Part shown: positions 18,650 to 27,284 of the stretch, one piece after another
How the letters are laid out: each line of letters opens with the position of its first letter
Numbering within the stretch: the first letter of the stretch is position 1
Assembly (NCBI RefSeq): GCF_003412465.1
Contig: NZ_QTJV01000001.1
Location: forward strand, 806,001-870,000
From: Chitinophaga silvisoli
Lineage (GTDB): Bacteria; Bacteroidota; Bacteroidia; Chitinophagales; Chitinophagaceae
Reading direction: 5' to 3'
DNA: 64,000 nt
Notes under the pieces: model-generated
What the model saw: only the letters and a program-made list of their open reading frames with translations
Database searches by the model: none
What the model was told of the DNA's origin: nothing
Program-made: the position numbers and the translations under genes

Positions 18650-18728
18650 TGATGAATTGCTAAGCAAAAAAGGCCTGGGAAGCAGTTACAGCGTGGCTGC
18701 GTTGTGACCAGCAAACCCTGCCAATAGT

Positions 18729-18772
18729 AAAACCACCGGTTACATTTGTTAACTGGTGGTTTTGCTTTTTAA
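18729..18772 (+). terminator. Terminator after the degradation cluster
   Basis: A 13-bp stem with one G-U pair (18729-18741 with 18751-18763) and a 9-nt loop is followed by gcTTTTTaat. It lies 80 nt after the protease stop. Confidence 0.85.
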
Positions 18773-18980
18773 TACGTACATTACTTTGCATCGATATTCC
18801 AAGGGCAAATACATTCCAAATAGTTTTAATTTAATTTTTTATTATAAAATAGTGCACAATAAAAAGAAATGTTACTATTTTATCTGTCGGATTGATGGAG
18901 CCATTGTATTGAAACCCGGACCCATTTAAACAGCCATATAACTTGTATTATAAAAACACGAGTTATATAAATGTCGTGAT
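18773..18980. other. AT-rich upstream region of the ECF sigma gene
   Basis: About 210 nt with long A/T runs around 18825-18885, typical of an upstream promoter region. Apart from the inverted repeat at 18936-18968, no defined element is seen. Confidence 0.4.
18936..18968. promoter_or_regulatory. Inverted repeat just upstream of the ECF sigma gene
   Basis: ATATAACT at 18936-18943 and its exact complement AGTTATAT at 18961-18968 are separated by 17 nt; the repeat ends 12 nt before the ATG at 18981. It could be an operator or a leader hairpin. It has no T-tract and so is not a terminator. Confidence 0.4.
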
Positions 18981-19571
18981 ATGAATACACAAGATGCCGA
19001 GTTAGTAGTATTGTTACAACAGGACGATGTTAGTGCTTTTGATTCGCTGTACTGGAAATATCACCAGGCAGTGTACCGTAACATTTTCAAGTTTGTAAAG
19101 GAACCAATTGGAACTGAGGATATTCTCCAGGAGGTATTTACCAAGTTGTGGGAGAAGAGAAAGGAAATTAATGCTACCCAATCGGTGGCCGGATGGTTAT
19201 TTGTAATCAGTTTTAATTTATCGGTAGATTATGTAAGGCGCAAACTGCGCGAGCAAACCATTCACAAGGAGCTTTATAATATAAATCCGGACGAGGATTT
19301 AGGACTGGATAATAATAATGTGTATGAAGAGCAGTATCAATTGCTCGAAGAGGCGATTGCACAGCTTTCTCCCAAGAAAAGAAAGATCGTAACCATGTGC
19401 AAACTGGAAGGGAAGACCTATGATGAGGTGGCGGCAGAGATGAATATTTCCCGGAATACGGTGAAGGAACATCTGTCTATAGCTATGGCTAAACTCAATG
19501 AATATATTCAAAAAAACAAAGAACATAAATACATAGTGTTATTCCTCCTATTCCTGAATTATCACGACTAG
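18981..19571 (+). CDS. ECF sigma-70 factor (FecI/RpoE-like, FecR-associated)
   Basis: A 196-residue extracytoplasmic-function sigma factor. Region 2 (about 20-90) includes YHQAVYRNIFKFV, ILQEVFTKLWEKR and the -10 recognition helix AGWLFVISFNLSVDYVRR. Region 4 (about 125-180) includes LSPKKRKIVTMCKLEGKTY in two blocks and the helix-turn-helix EVAAEMNISRNTVKEHL. The chain ends in a hydrophobic tail, KYIVLFLLFLNYHD, unusual for a soluble sigma factor. A FecR gene follows on the same strand and then a SusC with an STN domain, so this factor probably directs transcription of the SusCD locus at 21222 when its substrate is sensed. A terminator lies between it and FecR. Confidence 0.93.
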   Translation: MNTQDAELVVLLQQDDVSAFDSLYWKYHQAVYRNIFKFVKEPIGTEDILQEVFTKLWEKRKEINATQSVAGWLFVISFNLSVDYVRRKLREQTIHKELYNINPDEDLGLDNNNVYEEQYQLLEEAIAQLSPKKRKIVTMCKLEGKTYDEVAAEMNISRNTVKEHLSIAMAKLNEYIQKNKEHKYIVLFLLFLNYHD

Positions 19572-19596
19572 GATGAGCTTTACACTGTTCTGACCG

Positions 19597-19628
19597 GGCT
19601 CTCTTTACAGGAGGGCCTGTTTTTTTTC
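19597..19628 (+). terminator. Terminator between ECF sigma and FecR genes
   Basis: A 7-bp stem with one G-U pair (ggctctc 19597-19603 with gagggcc 19611-19617) is followed by tgTTTTTTTT. It separates sigma from its putative anti-sigma, so the two may be expressed unequally. Confidence 0.7.
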
Positions 19629-19797
19629 GTATATACCTGCATAAAGAGGTACCGTTATTCCTGCAATTTACAACTGTATCTTTTCACAAATCTTTTTACC
19701 CAACATATTAGTATTAAGAATATGTAAATTTTTTTCCAAAACAACCCACCCACAATTACCACCTCTGCGTATTTAGTATAAATAAGCAATCAAAATA

Positions 19798-20802
19798 GTG
19801 CAGAACAGGAAGGAATACCTCAAACATCTGTTGCATAATAGAGACTGGACACAGGAAGACAGAGCGTGGTTACTGCAATATTTGGATGAAAAAGATCTTA
19901 CGGAATTACAGGAACTAGCCGCGGAGGAATTCAATGCGGACCTGTTTACAGCCGAACCGGTACTGGCCAGGGAGGACTCTGAGAGGATATTGAGAAATAT
20001 CCATCAGCGCATCACGGCAAAGCCACAACTACAGCCTATAGTAAGAAGACTATGGTGGAAGGTAGCGGCAGCGGCAATGCTGGTACTGGCAGCAGGGATA
20101 GGATACTACGAGGTATCACATCCGCCCGTAAAGGAATTGATTGTATTATCAGGGATGCAACGAAAGCAAGTGACGTTGCCGGATGGATCGAAGGTGTTCA
20201 TGGAACCCCGGTCCTCATTAAAATATAAAGGAGATTATGGTAAGGCGAAGCGCGAAGTAGTATTGTCAGGAGAGGCGCTGTTCGATGTACAGCACGACAA
20301 TGCTCATCCTTTCGTCGTTGCGTCGCCGTTAATAAACACACGGGTGCTGGGGACTTCTTTTAATATAGAAGCCAGGGATCCCCGGGAAGCAAAAGTGGTG
20401 GTTTTGACAGGAATGGTACAGGTACAGGCTATAGATGGAAATAGTAAAGATGGTCAGGAAGTCATCCTCACCGCCAATAAAAGGGCCGTTTACAACAAAA
20501 CTACCGACCAACTGCAAATGTCAGAAGCTTCCGATGATGCGAGATTTTATTTACAGAAGCAACAGGGCCGATTTATGTACGACGGCACTGAATTGATGAA
20601 AGTGGTTAACGACCTGCAAAGGTATTACAATATTAATGTTACAGTAGACAAACGCTTACAGCATTGCGCCTTTTATGGTGATTTCAATACTATTGATGAA
20701 CCGGAGAAAGCCCTGAACGTAATTGCTTTATCGTTGAACGCCAGGATCAAAAAAGACAGCACCGGAAACGGATTCACCATCAGTGGAGGTAGCTGTCAGT
20801 AG
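19798..20802 (+). CDS. FecR-family anti-sigma factor
   Basis: A 334-residue inner-membrane regulator that passes the signal from an outer-membrane transducer to the ECF sigma factor. The start is GTG at 19798; no upstream ATG is in frame nearby. The cytoplasmic N-terminal part (1-80) is helical and acidic. One membrane segment (about 83-105, WWKVAAAAMLVLAAGIGYY) precedes the periplasmic FecR domain (VTLPDGSKVFMEPRSSLKY, GEALFDVQHD, VLGTSFNIEA, about 115-230). A C-terminal DUF4974-type domain covers about 260-330 (LMKVVNDLQRYYNINV). It lies 226 nt after the sigma gene and 419 nt before SusC, an order typical of Bacteroidota cell-surface-signalling loci. Confidence 0.92.
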   Translation: MQNRKEYLKHLLHNRDWTQEDRAWLLQYLDEKDLTELQELAAEEFNADLFTAEPVLAREDSERILRNIHQRITAKPQLQPIVRRLWWKVAAAAMLVLAAGIGYYEVSHPPVKELIVLSGMQRKQVTLPDGSKVFMEPRSSLKYKGDYGKAKREVVLSGEALFDVQHDNAHPFVVASPLINTRVLGTSFNIEARDPREAKVVVLTGMVQVQAIDGNSKDGQEVILTANKRAVYNKTTDQLQMSEASDDARFYLQKQQGRFMYDGTELMKVVNDLQRYYNINVTVDKRLQHCAFYGDFNTIDEPEKALNVIALSLNARIKKDSTGNGFTISGGSCQ

Positions 20803-21221
20803 AAAAAAAACGAAATCGGAAAAAGAGACACAAACAGTTAACCGAGACAACCTTATGAGAGGATAGAACTAGCATTTTTGTACTGTGAAGGTGCGCCTTG
20901 CCGGGGTTAGTACGCAACCCTGCTACAGGCTGGCCACCTGACCCTGTACTGCATGATTACAATCGGCCTATTGTGATCGCTGTGAAACCCAATAGAGGTT
21001 AGCCATTTTACTGTGAAAAGCAAACATTGCAACAACCAAAATGAATCGCAAAAACATGACGAAATCTAAACGCACGCCGTCCGGGTAACCATTTTCGAAA
21101 AATCGGTTAATCCACTGAAAAAACTATGTCCTGCACCGCAGCAGGTGCGCTATTGCCCTGGCTTCACAAGAGCCGGAATGGGCATTCTATTTCCTGAAAC
21201 GCACAAAACAATTTATGACCA
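20803..21221. other. Leader region of the SusC operon with two hairpins
   Basis: A 419-nt gap without a supported gene. Near the SusC start are two consecutive hairpins: GCACC/GGTGC (21133-21137 with 21144-21148, 6-nt loop), and a two-step stem with GCCC (21155-21158) pairing GGGC (21180-21183) and GGCT (21160-21163) pairing AGCC (21171-21174). The region is more GC-rich than other gaps, which suggests a structured transcribed leader. It matches no riboswitch class I recognise. The promoter recognised by the upstream ECF factor is expected here. Confidence 0.45.
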
Positions 21222-24200
21222 ATGCTTAAAAAGGCGACCCTATTCCTTCAACTAACCGTGTTGGTGTCACTGTTATCCATACACGCTTCCGGTTTTGGTA
21301 TACAGGATGCACTTGAAAAGAAAATATCCCTTGAGTTAAAAGATGTGTTGCTAAAAGAAGCATTGGACAAGATCGGGAATCTCGCTGACGTATCATTTAT
21401 ATACGCCGGCAACTCTGTCACCGCCATCGACAAGGTCGATGTGAATGCTCATAATGAGAAGGTAGGAACGCTCCTCAATAGATTATTAAAACCTTATTCT
21501 CTGTCGTATACCGTATTGTATGATCGTATCATCATCCGCCAGGCAGAAAAGAAGATTAATTCAAGTGTAACCAGCACAGGCCATGCCGTGGCCTTCCGCA
21601 CACAAGACATTAAAGGTGTCGTGCTCACCGCTAACAACGAACCACTGCCAGGTGTAGCAGTAATGATTAAAGGGACAACCAGGGGGACTACTACCAATGA
21701 TAAAGGTGTGTTCGAGCTGAAAAATATTCCGGCTAATGCCGTTCTCGTCATCAATCTCACTGGCTACGAATCCCAAGAGATTGCCATGGCCACTTTCAAA
21801 GGAGACATGTTGACCGTTCTTCTGAAAGAAAAAACAACCAAGCTACAGGAGGTAGTTGTAACCGGGTTTCAAAACATTGATAAAAATAAGTTTTCTGGTG
21901 CTGCTACCCGTATTAAAATGGAGGACGCAAAGATAGATGGGATGCCCGATGTAAGCCGTATGCTGGAAGGTCGTGTAGCCGGTGTATCTATTCAAAACGT
22001 ATCCAGCACTTTTGGTTCTGCTCCCAAGATCCGTGTACGTGGTGCTACCTCTATCAATGGTGACAACAAACCTTTGTGGGTGGTAGACGGGGTCGTGCTG
22101 GAAGATGTGGTAAACATCAGTAATGATCAGCTCTCCAGTGGCGACCCTACCACATTGATGGGGTCTTCTGTAGCAGGTCTGAACCCCAACGATATTGAAA
22201 GCTTCGATATCCTCAAAGATGCTGCTGCTACTGCGCTGTATGGTGCCCGTGCAATGAACGGGGTGGTAGTGATCACCACGAAGAAAGGTAGGGTAGGTAA
22301 GCCAAATGTCGTATACAGCGGCAACTTCAGCACACAGCTGAAACCCAACTATGGTAATTATAATATCATGAACTCAGCCCAGCAGATGTCAGTACTGGCA
22401 GAGCTGGAACGCAAAGGTGCGCTGACTTCAGATATCCTTTCCCGTGCTGATAACGGGGTTTATGGAAAGATGTATGAGCAGCTGAATGCAGATGAAAACG
22501 GCAACTTTCCCTTAGAAAACACCCCGGAGGCAAAGCGGCAGTTCCTGCTGAGATATGCTTCTGCCAATACTGACTGGTTCAACATCCTGTTCCGCACCAG
22601 CTTTATCCAGGAGCACTCCCTCAGTATTTCCTCCGGTACAGACAAGTCTCAGTCCTATTTCTCCACCAGCTATTATCACGATAATGGCTGGACAGTAGCC
22701 GACAGGGTAAGCCGGTACACACTCAACTTCCGGAACAACTATAAGTTGTCCGAAAAGGTTTCGGCCGGCTTCTCTGTCTTAGGCTCCGTACGTCAGCAAA
22801 AAGCACCCGGTGCCCTGAGCCGTACCAGCAACCCTGTGGAAGGCCAATACGACCGCGACTTTGATATCAATCCATTCAGCTATGCACTGAACACCAGCCG
22901 TACGCTGACTGCCTTTGACGAAAGTGGTAAAAGGGAATACTTCAGAAGAAACTTTGCACCCTTCAACATTCTCACTGAAGTAGAAAACAATTACCTCAAA
23001 ATAAACATGATGGACCTTCGCCTGCAGGGAGACTTCTCCTGGAAGCTCGCGAAGAACCTTCGCTATGAACTGGTAGGTGCACTGCGCTATGTGAAGTCCT
23101 CACGTGAACACCAGATCACGGAGAACAGTAATATGGCCAATGCTTACCGTGCAAATGGTAACTCTACTATCGCAGAGAACAATAAGTTCCTCTACCGTGA
23201 CCCGGACAACCCTGATGCATTGCCACAGGTAGTACTGCCATATGGTGGTTTCTACAACCGTACGGAAGACCTGCTTGTGAACTACGATTTCCGTAACAGT
23301 TTGAACTACTCCCTCAATGTAGCAGACAGGCATAACCTGAACGTACTGGTAGGGCAGCAGGTAAAGTATGCTGACAGACAGAACTCATCGAACACCGGTT
23401 ATGGTTACCAGTATGAGAATGGTGGTGTGGCGTTCACAGATCCCCGCATCCTGAAACAGACCATCGAAAGCAATTTTCCGTACTATGGTATGAGCCAGGA
23501 CTATGACCGCTTTGCAGCATTTTACGCCACTGCTACTTATGCTTTCAAGGAGAAGTATAACCTGACAGGAACTACCCGCTACGACGGTTCGAACAAACTG
23601 GGTCGTTCTAAAAATGCACGCTGGCTGCCTACCTGGAGTATATCGGGTAGCTGGAACATCGACAAGGAAGCATTTATGAAACCAGCCAGCTGGGTAGATT
23701 ACCTTGCATTGCGCGCCAGCTATGGCCTCACTGCCAGTATGGGACCCGCTACCAACTCCAATATTGTTTACCAGACCGTCAATACAAACCGTGGTCACCT
23801 CGACGAAGTAGAATCTGTGATCAAGATTGCGCACCTGCAGAATGATGACCTCACCTGGGAGAAGATGTATACCACTAACATCGGACTGGATGGTACCTTC
23901 TTTGACAGACGACTCAACTTCACTGTAGATGCATACACCAAAAAGAGCTTTGACCTGATCAGCCTGATCAAGACATCAGGTATAGGTGGTGAACTGTACA
24001 AGGCCGCCAACTATGCGGATATGAATTCAAAGGGTATAGAAATACTGGTAGGTGGTGATATCGTGCGCAGGAAAGACTGGGGCTGGAAAGCGAATGTAAC
24101 CTTCGGATACAATACCAACAGGATCACCAATGCCAAGAACATCCCTTCCATTTTTGACCTGGTAGTGCCTGAGGGAGGTAATAAAGAAGGATATCCTGTA

Positions 24201-24857
24201 AGAGGGTTGTTCTCTATTAAATACGAAGGGCTGGATCCAAAGAATGGTTATCCCCTCTTCCTGAACCAGGATGGTCAGCTAAGCCGCGATGTTTACCTGC
24301 AGGACCTGAATACCTCTCACCTCGTATACCAGGGACCGGTAGATCCCCCTGCCAATGGTGGTCTGTCCAATACTTTCCATTACAAGAATTTATCCCTGAA
24401 TGTATTTGTCACTTATCAATGGGGCAACAAGATCAGGTTATACCCTGCTTTCAAAACAGCGTATTCTGATCTGGACGCGATGCCTAAGGAGTTTTATGAC
24501 CGTTGGGTAATGCCTGGAGACGAGGCCGTGACAAGAACACCTTCTATACTCGATGCGCTGGAGCAAAATGTGATCTACGGCACTTACCCATATAACAACT
24601 ATAACTATTCGACCGACAGAGTGGCCAAAGGAGATATGATCCGCCTGAAGACAGTTTCCCTCACTTATCAGCTGCCGCAGCACCTAATCAGGAAAGGCGG
24701 GTTTAGCAATGTATCCGTAACTGCTGCTGCCATCAACCCATGGCTGATTTATTCAGACAGTAAGCTGAGAGGACAGGATCCTGAATTCTTCAACACCGGA
24801 GGTGTAGCACAGCCTATCCAAAAGCAATTCACACTTTCATTAAAAGTAGGACTCTAA
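21222..24857 (+). CDS. SusC/RagA-family TonB-dependent transporter with N-terminal STN signalling domain
   Basis: A 1211-residue outer-membrane transporter taking a bound nutrient through a TonB-gated barrel. The signal peptide (FLQLTVLVSLLSIHASGFG) is followed by an STN domain (about 40-110, LKDVLLKEALDKIGNLADV and SVTAIDKVDVN). This domain contacts FecR in transducer systems. A carboxypeptidase-D-like beta domain (about 128-210, IKGVVLTANNEPLPGVAVMI) leads to the SusC signature KLQEVVVTGFQN, then the plug (about 215-355, including VRGATSINGDNKPLWVVDG and ATALYGARAMNGVVVITTKK). The barrel runs to the end. The STN domain together with the sigma/FecR pair upstream argues that this protein is both importer and sensor. 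SusD follows after 16 nt. The substrate is not evident. Confidence 0.95.
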   Translation: MLKKATLFLQLTVLVSLLSIHASGFGIQDALEKKISLELKDVLLKEALDKIGNLADVSFIYAGNSVTAIDKVDVNAHNEKVGTLLNRLLKPYSLSYTVLYDRIIIRQAEKKINSSVTSTGHAVAFRTQDIKGVVLTANNEPLPGVAVMIKGTTRGTTTNDKGVFELKNIPANAVLVINLTGYESQEIAMATFKGDMLTVLLKEKTTKLQEVVVTGFQNIDKNKFSGAATRIKMEDAKIDGMPDVSRMLEGRVAGVSIQNVSSTFGSAPKIRVRGATSINGDNKPLWVVDGVVLEDVVNISNDQLSSGDPTTLMGSSVAGLNPNDIESFDILKDAAATALYGARAMNGVVVITTKKGRVGKPNVVYSGNFSTQLKPNYGNYNIMNSAQQMSVLAELERKGALTSDILSRADNGVYGKMYEQLNADENGNFPLENTPEAKRQFLLRYASANTDWFNILFRTSFIQEHSLSISSGTDKSQSYFSTSYYHDNGWTVADRVSRYTLNFRNNYKLSEKVSAGFSVLGSVRQQKAPGALSRTSNPVEGQYDRDFDINPFSYALNTSRTLTAFDESGKREYFRRNFAPFNILTEVENNYLKINMMDLRLQGDFSWKLAKNLRYELVGALRYVKSSREHQITENSNMANAYRANGNSTIAENNKFLYRDPDNPDALPQVVLPYGGFYNRTEDLLVNYDFRNSLNYSLNVADRHNLNVLVGQQVKYADRQNSSNTGYGYQYENGGVAFTDPRILKQTIESNFPYYGMSQDYDRFAAFYATATYAFKEKYNLTGTTRYDGSNKLGRSKNARWLPTWSISGSWNIDKEAFMKPASWVDYLALRASYGLTASMGPATNSNIVYQTVNTNRGHLDEVESVIKIAHLQNDDLTWEKMYTTNIGLDGTFFDRRLNFTVDAYTKKSFDLISLIKTSGIGGELYKAANYADMNSKGIEILVGGDIVRRKDWGWKANVTFGYNTNRITNAKNIPSIFDLVVPEGGNKEGYPVRGLFSIKYEGLDPKNGYPLFLNQDGQLSRDVYLQDLNTSHLVYQGPVDPPANGGLSNTFHYKNLSLNVFVTYQWGNKIRLYPAFKTAYSDLDAMPKEFYDRWVMPGDEAVTRTPSILDALEQNVIYGTYPYNNYNYSTDRVAKGDMIRLKTVSLTYQLPQHLIRKGGFSNVSVTAAAINPWLIYSDSKLRGQDPEFFNTGGVAQPIQKQFTLSLKVGL

Positions 24858-24873
24858 AAAGAAGAAGACTAAC

Positions 24874-26325
24874 ATGAAAAATTTTACACGGGTATCATTG
24901 ATCAGTCTGGGCCTGCTTGCTATGAGTAGCTGCAGTAAATATCTGGACCAATCTCCTGATAGTACCTGGACAGAATTAAATACACCGCAAAAGGTATCTC
25001 AGTTATTAGGTACTGCTTATCCGCAGGCCAATTATATCGTGTTTTGTGAAGCGATGTCTGACAATGTAACAGACAAAGGTGCCGGGGTTGTAGAAAGGAC
25101 AAATGAAGATCCATATTTCTTCAATGATGTAAACGACATCAAAGAAGATTCTCCTGAGTGGTACTGGACAGCATGCTACAAAGCCATAGCTGCCTGTAAC
25201 AATGCACTCAAGGCCTGTGAGAACGCTGCTGATACCACCCAGTATCAGGCACAAAAAGGAGAGGCGTTGGTAGCAAGGGCTTATGCTCACTTTATGCTGG
25301 TGACCTTCTTCTCCAGATTTTATAATCCTGCCACTGCAGCTACTGATCCGGGTATCCCTTATGTAACGGAGCCTGAGACAATAGTATTCAAGCAATACAA
25401 CCGTGGCACGGTTGCCGGAGTGTATGACAATATAGAGAGAGATTTACTGGCCGGCATCCCGCTGATTAACGATGAAAAATACCAGGTTCCTCATTACCAC
25501 TTCAATAAATCGGCGGCTTATGCCTTTGCTACCAGGTTTTACCTGTTCAAAAAAGATTATGCAAAGGTGGTGGAGTTTGCCAACAAGACATTCCCTAATA
25601 ACGACCTGGCCAGTTACATGCGCCCATGGAATACGACCTACAGAACAATGACCCCGTCTGTACTGTGGGAAACTTATGCCAGGGCTACTGAAAAATGTAA
25701 CCTGCTGCTGGTAGAGACCCAGTCAGTGTACGGCAGGAATGTAGCACAATACCGCTTCGGTATGGACAACTACATAGAAACTTCCATTCTGGGAGATAAC
25801 GTGACCGGTGGCAACTACACCTATCCAATATATTACTATGGTACCCGCGATTACTTCGTACCAAAGCTGACTGAATACTTTGTAAAGGCATCTGTGAATG
25901 CAACGATTGGTGATCCTTATGTAATGGTGCCACTGTTTACCACCGAAGAAGTATTGTTCAACAGGGCAGAGGCGAATCTTTACCTGGGCAATACCGCCGA
26001 TGTGCTTTCTGATCTGAATCTCTTTGCCAGCAAGCGCATTGTAAACTACGATGCGACTAAGCATGATGTAAGTATTGCCAAAGCCCAGACTTACTATAAC
26101 ACCTCCAATAGTAAGAACGCCCTGCTGAATACAATACTTGATTTCAAGAGAGCAGAATTCATCCAGGAAGGACACCGCTGGTTCGATCTACAGCGGTATG
26201 GCATCACCGTAACCCACTACGATATCTATGGTAATAAGACTACGGTAGCTGCTGACGATAACCGTCGTGTATTGCAAATACCATTGTCTGCCCAGACAGC
26301 AGGCCTCGCTTTAAATCCCAGATAA
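24874..26325 (+). CDS. SusD/RagB-family nutrient-binding outer-membrane lipoprotein
   Basis: A 483-residue surface lipoprotein forming the lid of the SusC transporter. The lipobox LLAMSSC puts the lipidated Cys at 20. SusD features are the N-terminal CSKYLDQSPDSTWTELNTPQ region, the helical TPR-like core (WTACYKAIAACNNALKAC, KGEALVARAYAHFMLVTFFS) and the C-terminal signature DFKRAEFIQEGHRWFDLQRYG. It lies 16 nt after SusC and 23 nt before a zinc metallopeptidase, so it is co-transcribed. Confidence 0.95.
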   Translation: MKNFTRVSLISLGLLAMSSCSKYLDQSPDSTWTELNTPQKVSQLLGTAYPQANYIVFCEAMSDNVTDKGAGVVERTNEDPYFFNDVNDIKEDSPEWYWTACYKAIAACNNALKACENAADTTQYQAQKGEALVARAYAHFMLVTFFSRFYNPATAATDPGIPYVTEPETIVFKQYNRGTVAGVYDNIERDLLAGIPLINDEKYQVPHYHFNKSAAYAFATRFYLFKKDYAKVVEFANKTFPNNDLASYMRPWNTTYRTMTPSVLWETYARATEKCNLLLVETQSVYGRNVAQYRFGMDNYIETSILGDNVTGGNYTYPIYYYGTRDYFVPKLTEYFVKASVNATIGDPYVMVPLFTTEEVLFNRAEANLYLGNTADVLSDLNLFASKRIVNYDATKHDVSIAKAQTYYNTSNSKNALLNTILDFKRAEFIQEGHRWFDLQRYGITVTHYDIYGNKTTVAADDNRRVLQIPLSAQTAGLALNPR

Positions 26326-26348
26326 CAACCAAAAAATATTTCGCATAT

Positions 26349-27260
26349 ATGAAACCGTTAAACGCATTCTTTTTCTTCCTGCTGGTGATCGCACTGGCGG
26401 CGTGTTCAAAAGAAAACGATGATCTAAGTGGTGTGCAAGACATCCCCGGCCTGGGTGGCGACACCTGGGTCGAGGGTTCTTTAGACAAATGGCTGCATGA
26501 TTCCCTCACCGTGCCTTACAATATAGAGGTGAAGTACAAATGGGACCAGTTTGAATTTGATGTGACCAAAACACTGGTACCACCTAAAGAAGAAGTGGTG
26601 ATCCCGGCTATGCAGGCAATTATGAAGGTATGGATAGATAATTATATAAAATATGCCGGAGAACTTTTCTTCAAGAAGTATTCTCCCAAATTTTTCATCC
26701 TATCAGGTAGTGCCAGCTGGAATGACAATGGTACCATCACCCTGGGTACTGCCGAAGGTGGCCGTAAGGTAGTGATGTACCTGCTCAATGAATTCCGTAC
26801 CAAGGGAATGGATGGCTACCAGCCACGGGATACTGCCAATGTAAAGCAGATCTTTCACGTAATAGAGCACGAATTTGGGCACATCCTCCACCAGAATATT
26901 ATGTATCCGACCGAGTTCAAAAAGATCAGTGTAGGGCTTTATACGGCCAACTGGAATAATATCTACGATGCTGATGCGCACCAGGATGGTTTTGTGACCG
27001 CCTATGCCATGAGCAGTGAAAATGAGGATTTCGTAGAAATGATCTCTACTATGCTGATAGAAGGGAAGGAAGGATTTGACAGGATCGTGAACAGTGTGCA
27101 GGACAAAACCAGTGATAACGGTACCACCCAGGCACAGGCAGTAGCTGCCCTGAGACAGAAAGAAGCGATGGTGGTGAACTATTACAAGTCCGCTTACGAT
27201 GTAGACTTCTACGCATTGCAGAAAGCAACCAGAGATAGTATTAACGCACTTTTTTATTGA
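26349..27260 (+). CDS. Putative zinc-binding metallopeptidase lipoprotein (Peptidase_Mx1-like)
   Basis: A 303-residue lipoprotein with lipobox ALAAC (Cys19). The zinc-binding motif HEFGH (His174, Glu175, His178) lies in FHVIEHEFGHILHQN. A further region, ENEDFVEMISTMLIEGKEGF, probably supplies the third zinc ligand (a Glu, as in gluzincins); this assignment is inference. Family members occur inside SusCD loci and are thought to trim a peptide or glycoprotein ligand at the surface. No type-IX tail is present, so surface exposure would rely on lipoprotein export. It is flanked by SusD and DUF4302 with gaps of 23 and 24 nt. Confidence 0.85.
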   Translation: MKPLNAFFFFLLVIALAACSKENDDLSGVQDIPGLGGDTWVEGSLDKWLHDSLTVPYNIEVKYKWDQFEFDVTKTLVPPKEEVVIPAMQAIMKVWIDNYIKYAGELFFKKYSPKFFILSGSASWNDNGTITLGTAEGGRKVVMYLLNEFRTKGMDGYQPRDTANVKQIFHVIEHEFGHILHQNIMYPTEFKKISVGLYTANWNNIYDADAHQDGFVTAYAMSSENEDFVEMISTMLIEGKEGFDRIVNSVQDKTSDNGTTQAQAVAALRQKEAMVVNYYKSAYDVDFYALQKATRDSINALFY

Positions 27261-27284
27261 TGCGCACCAAAATCTAAATGCATT

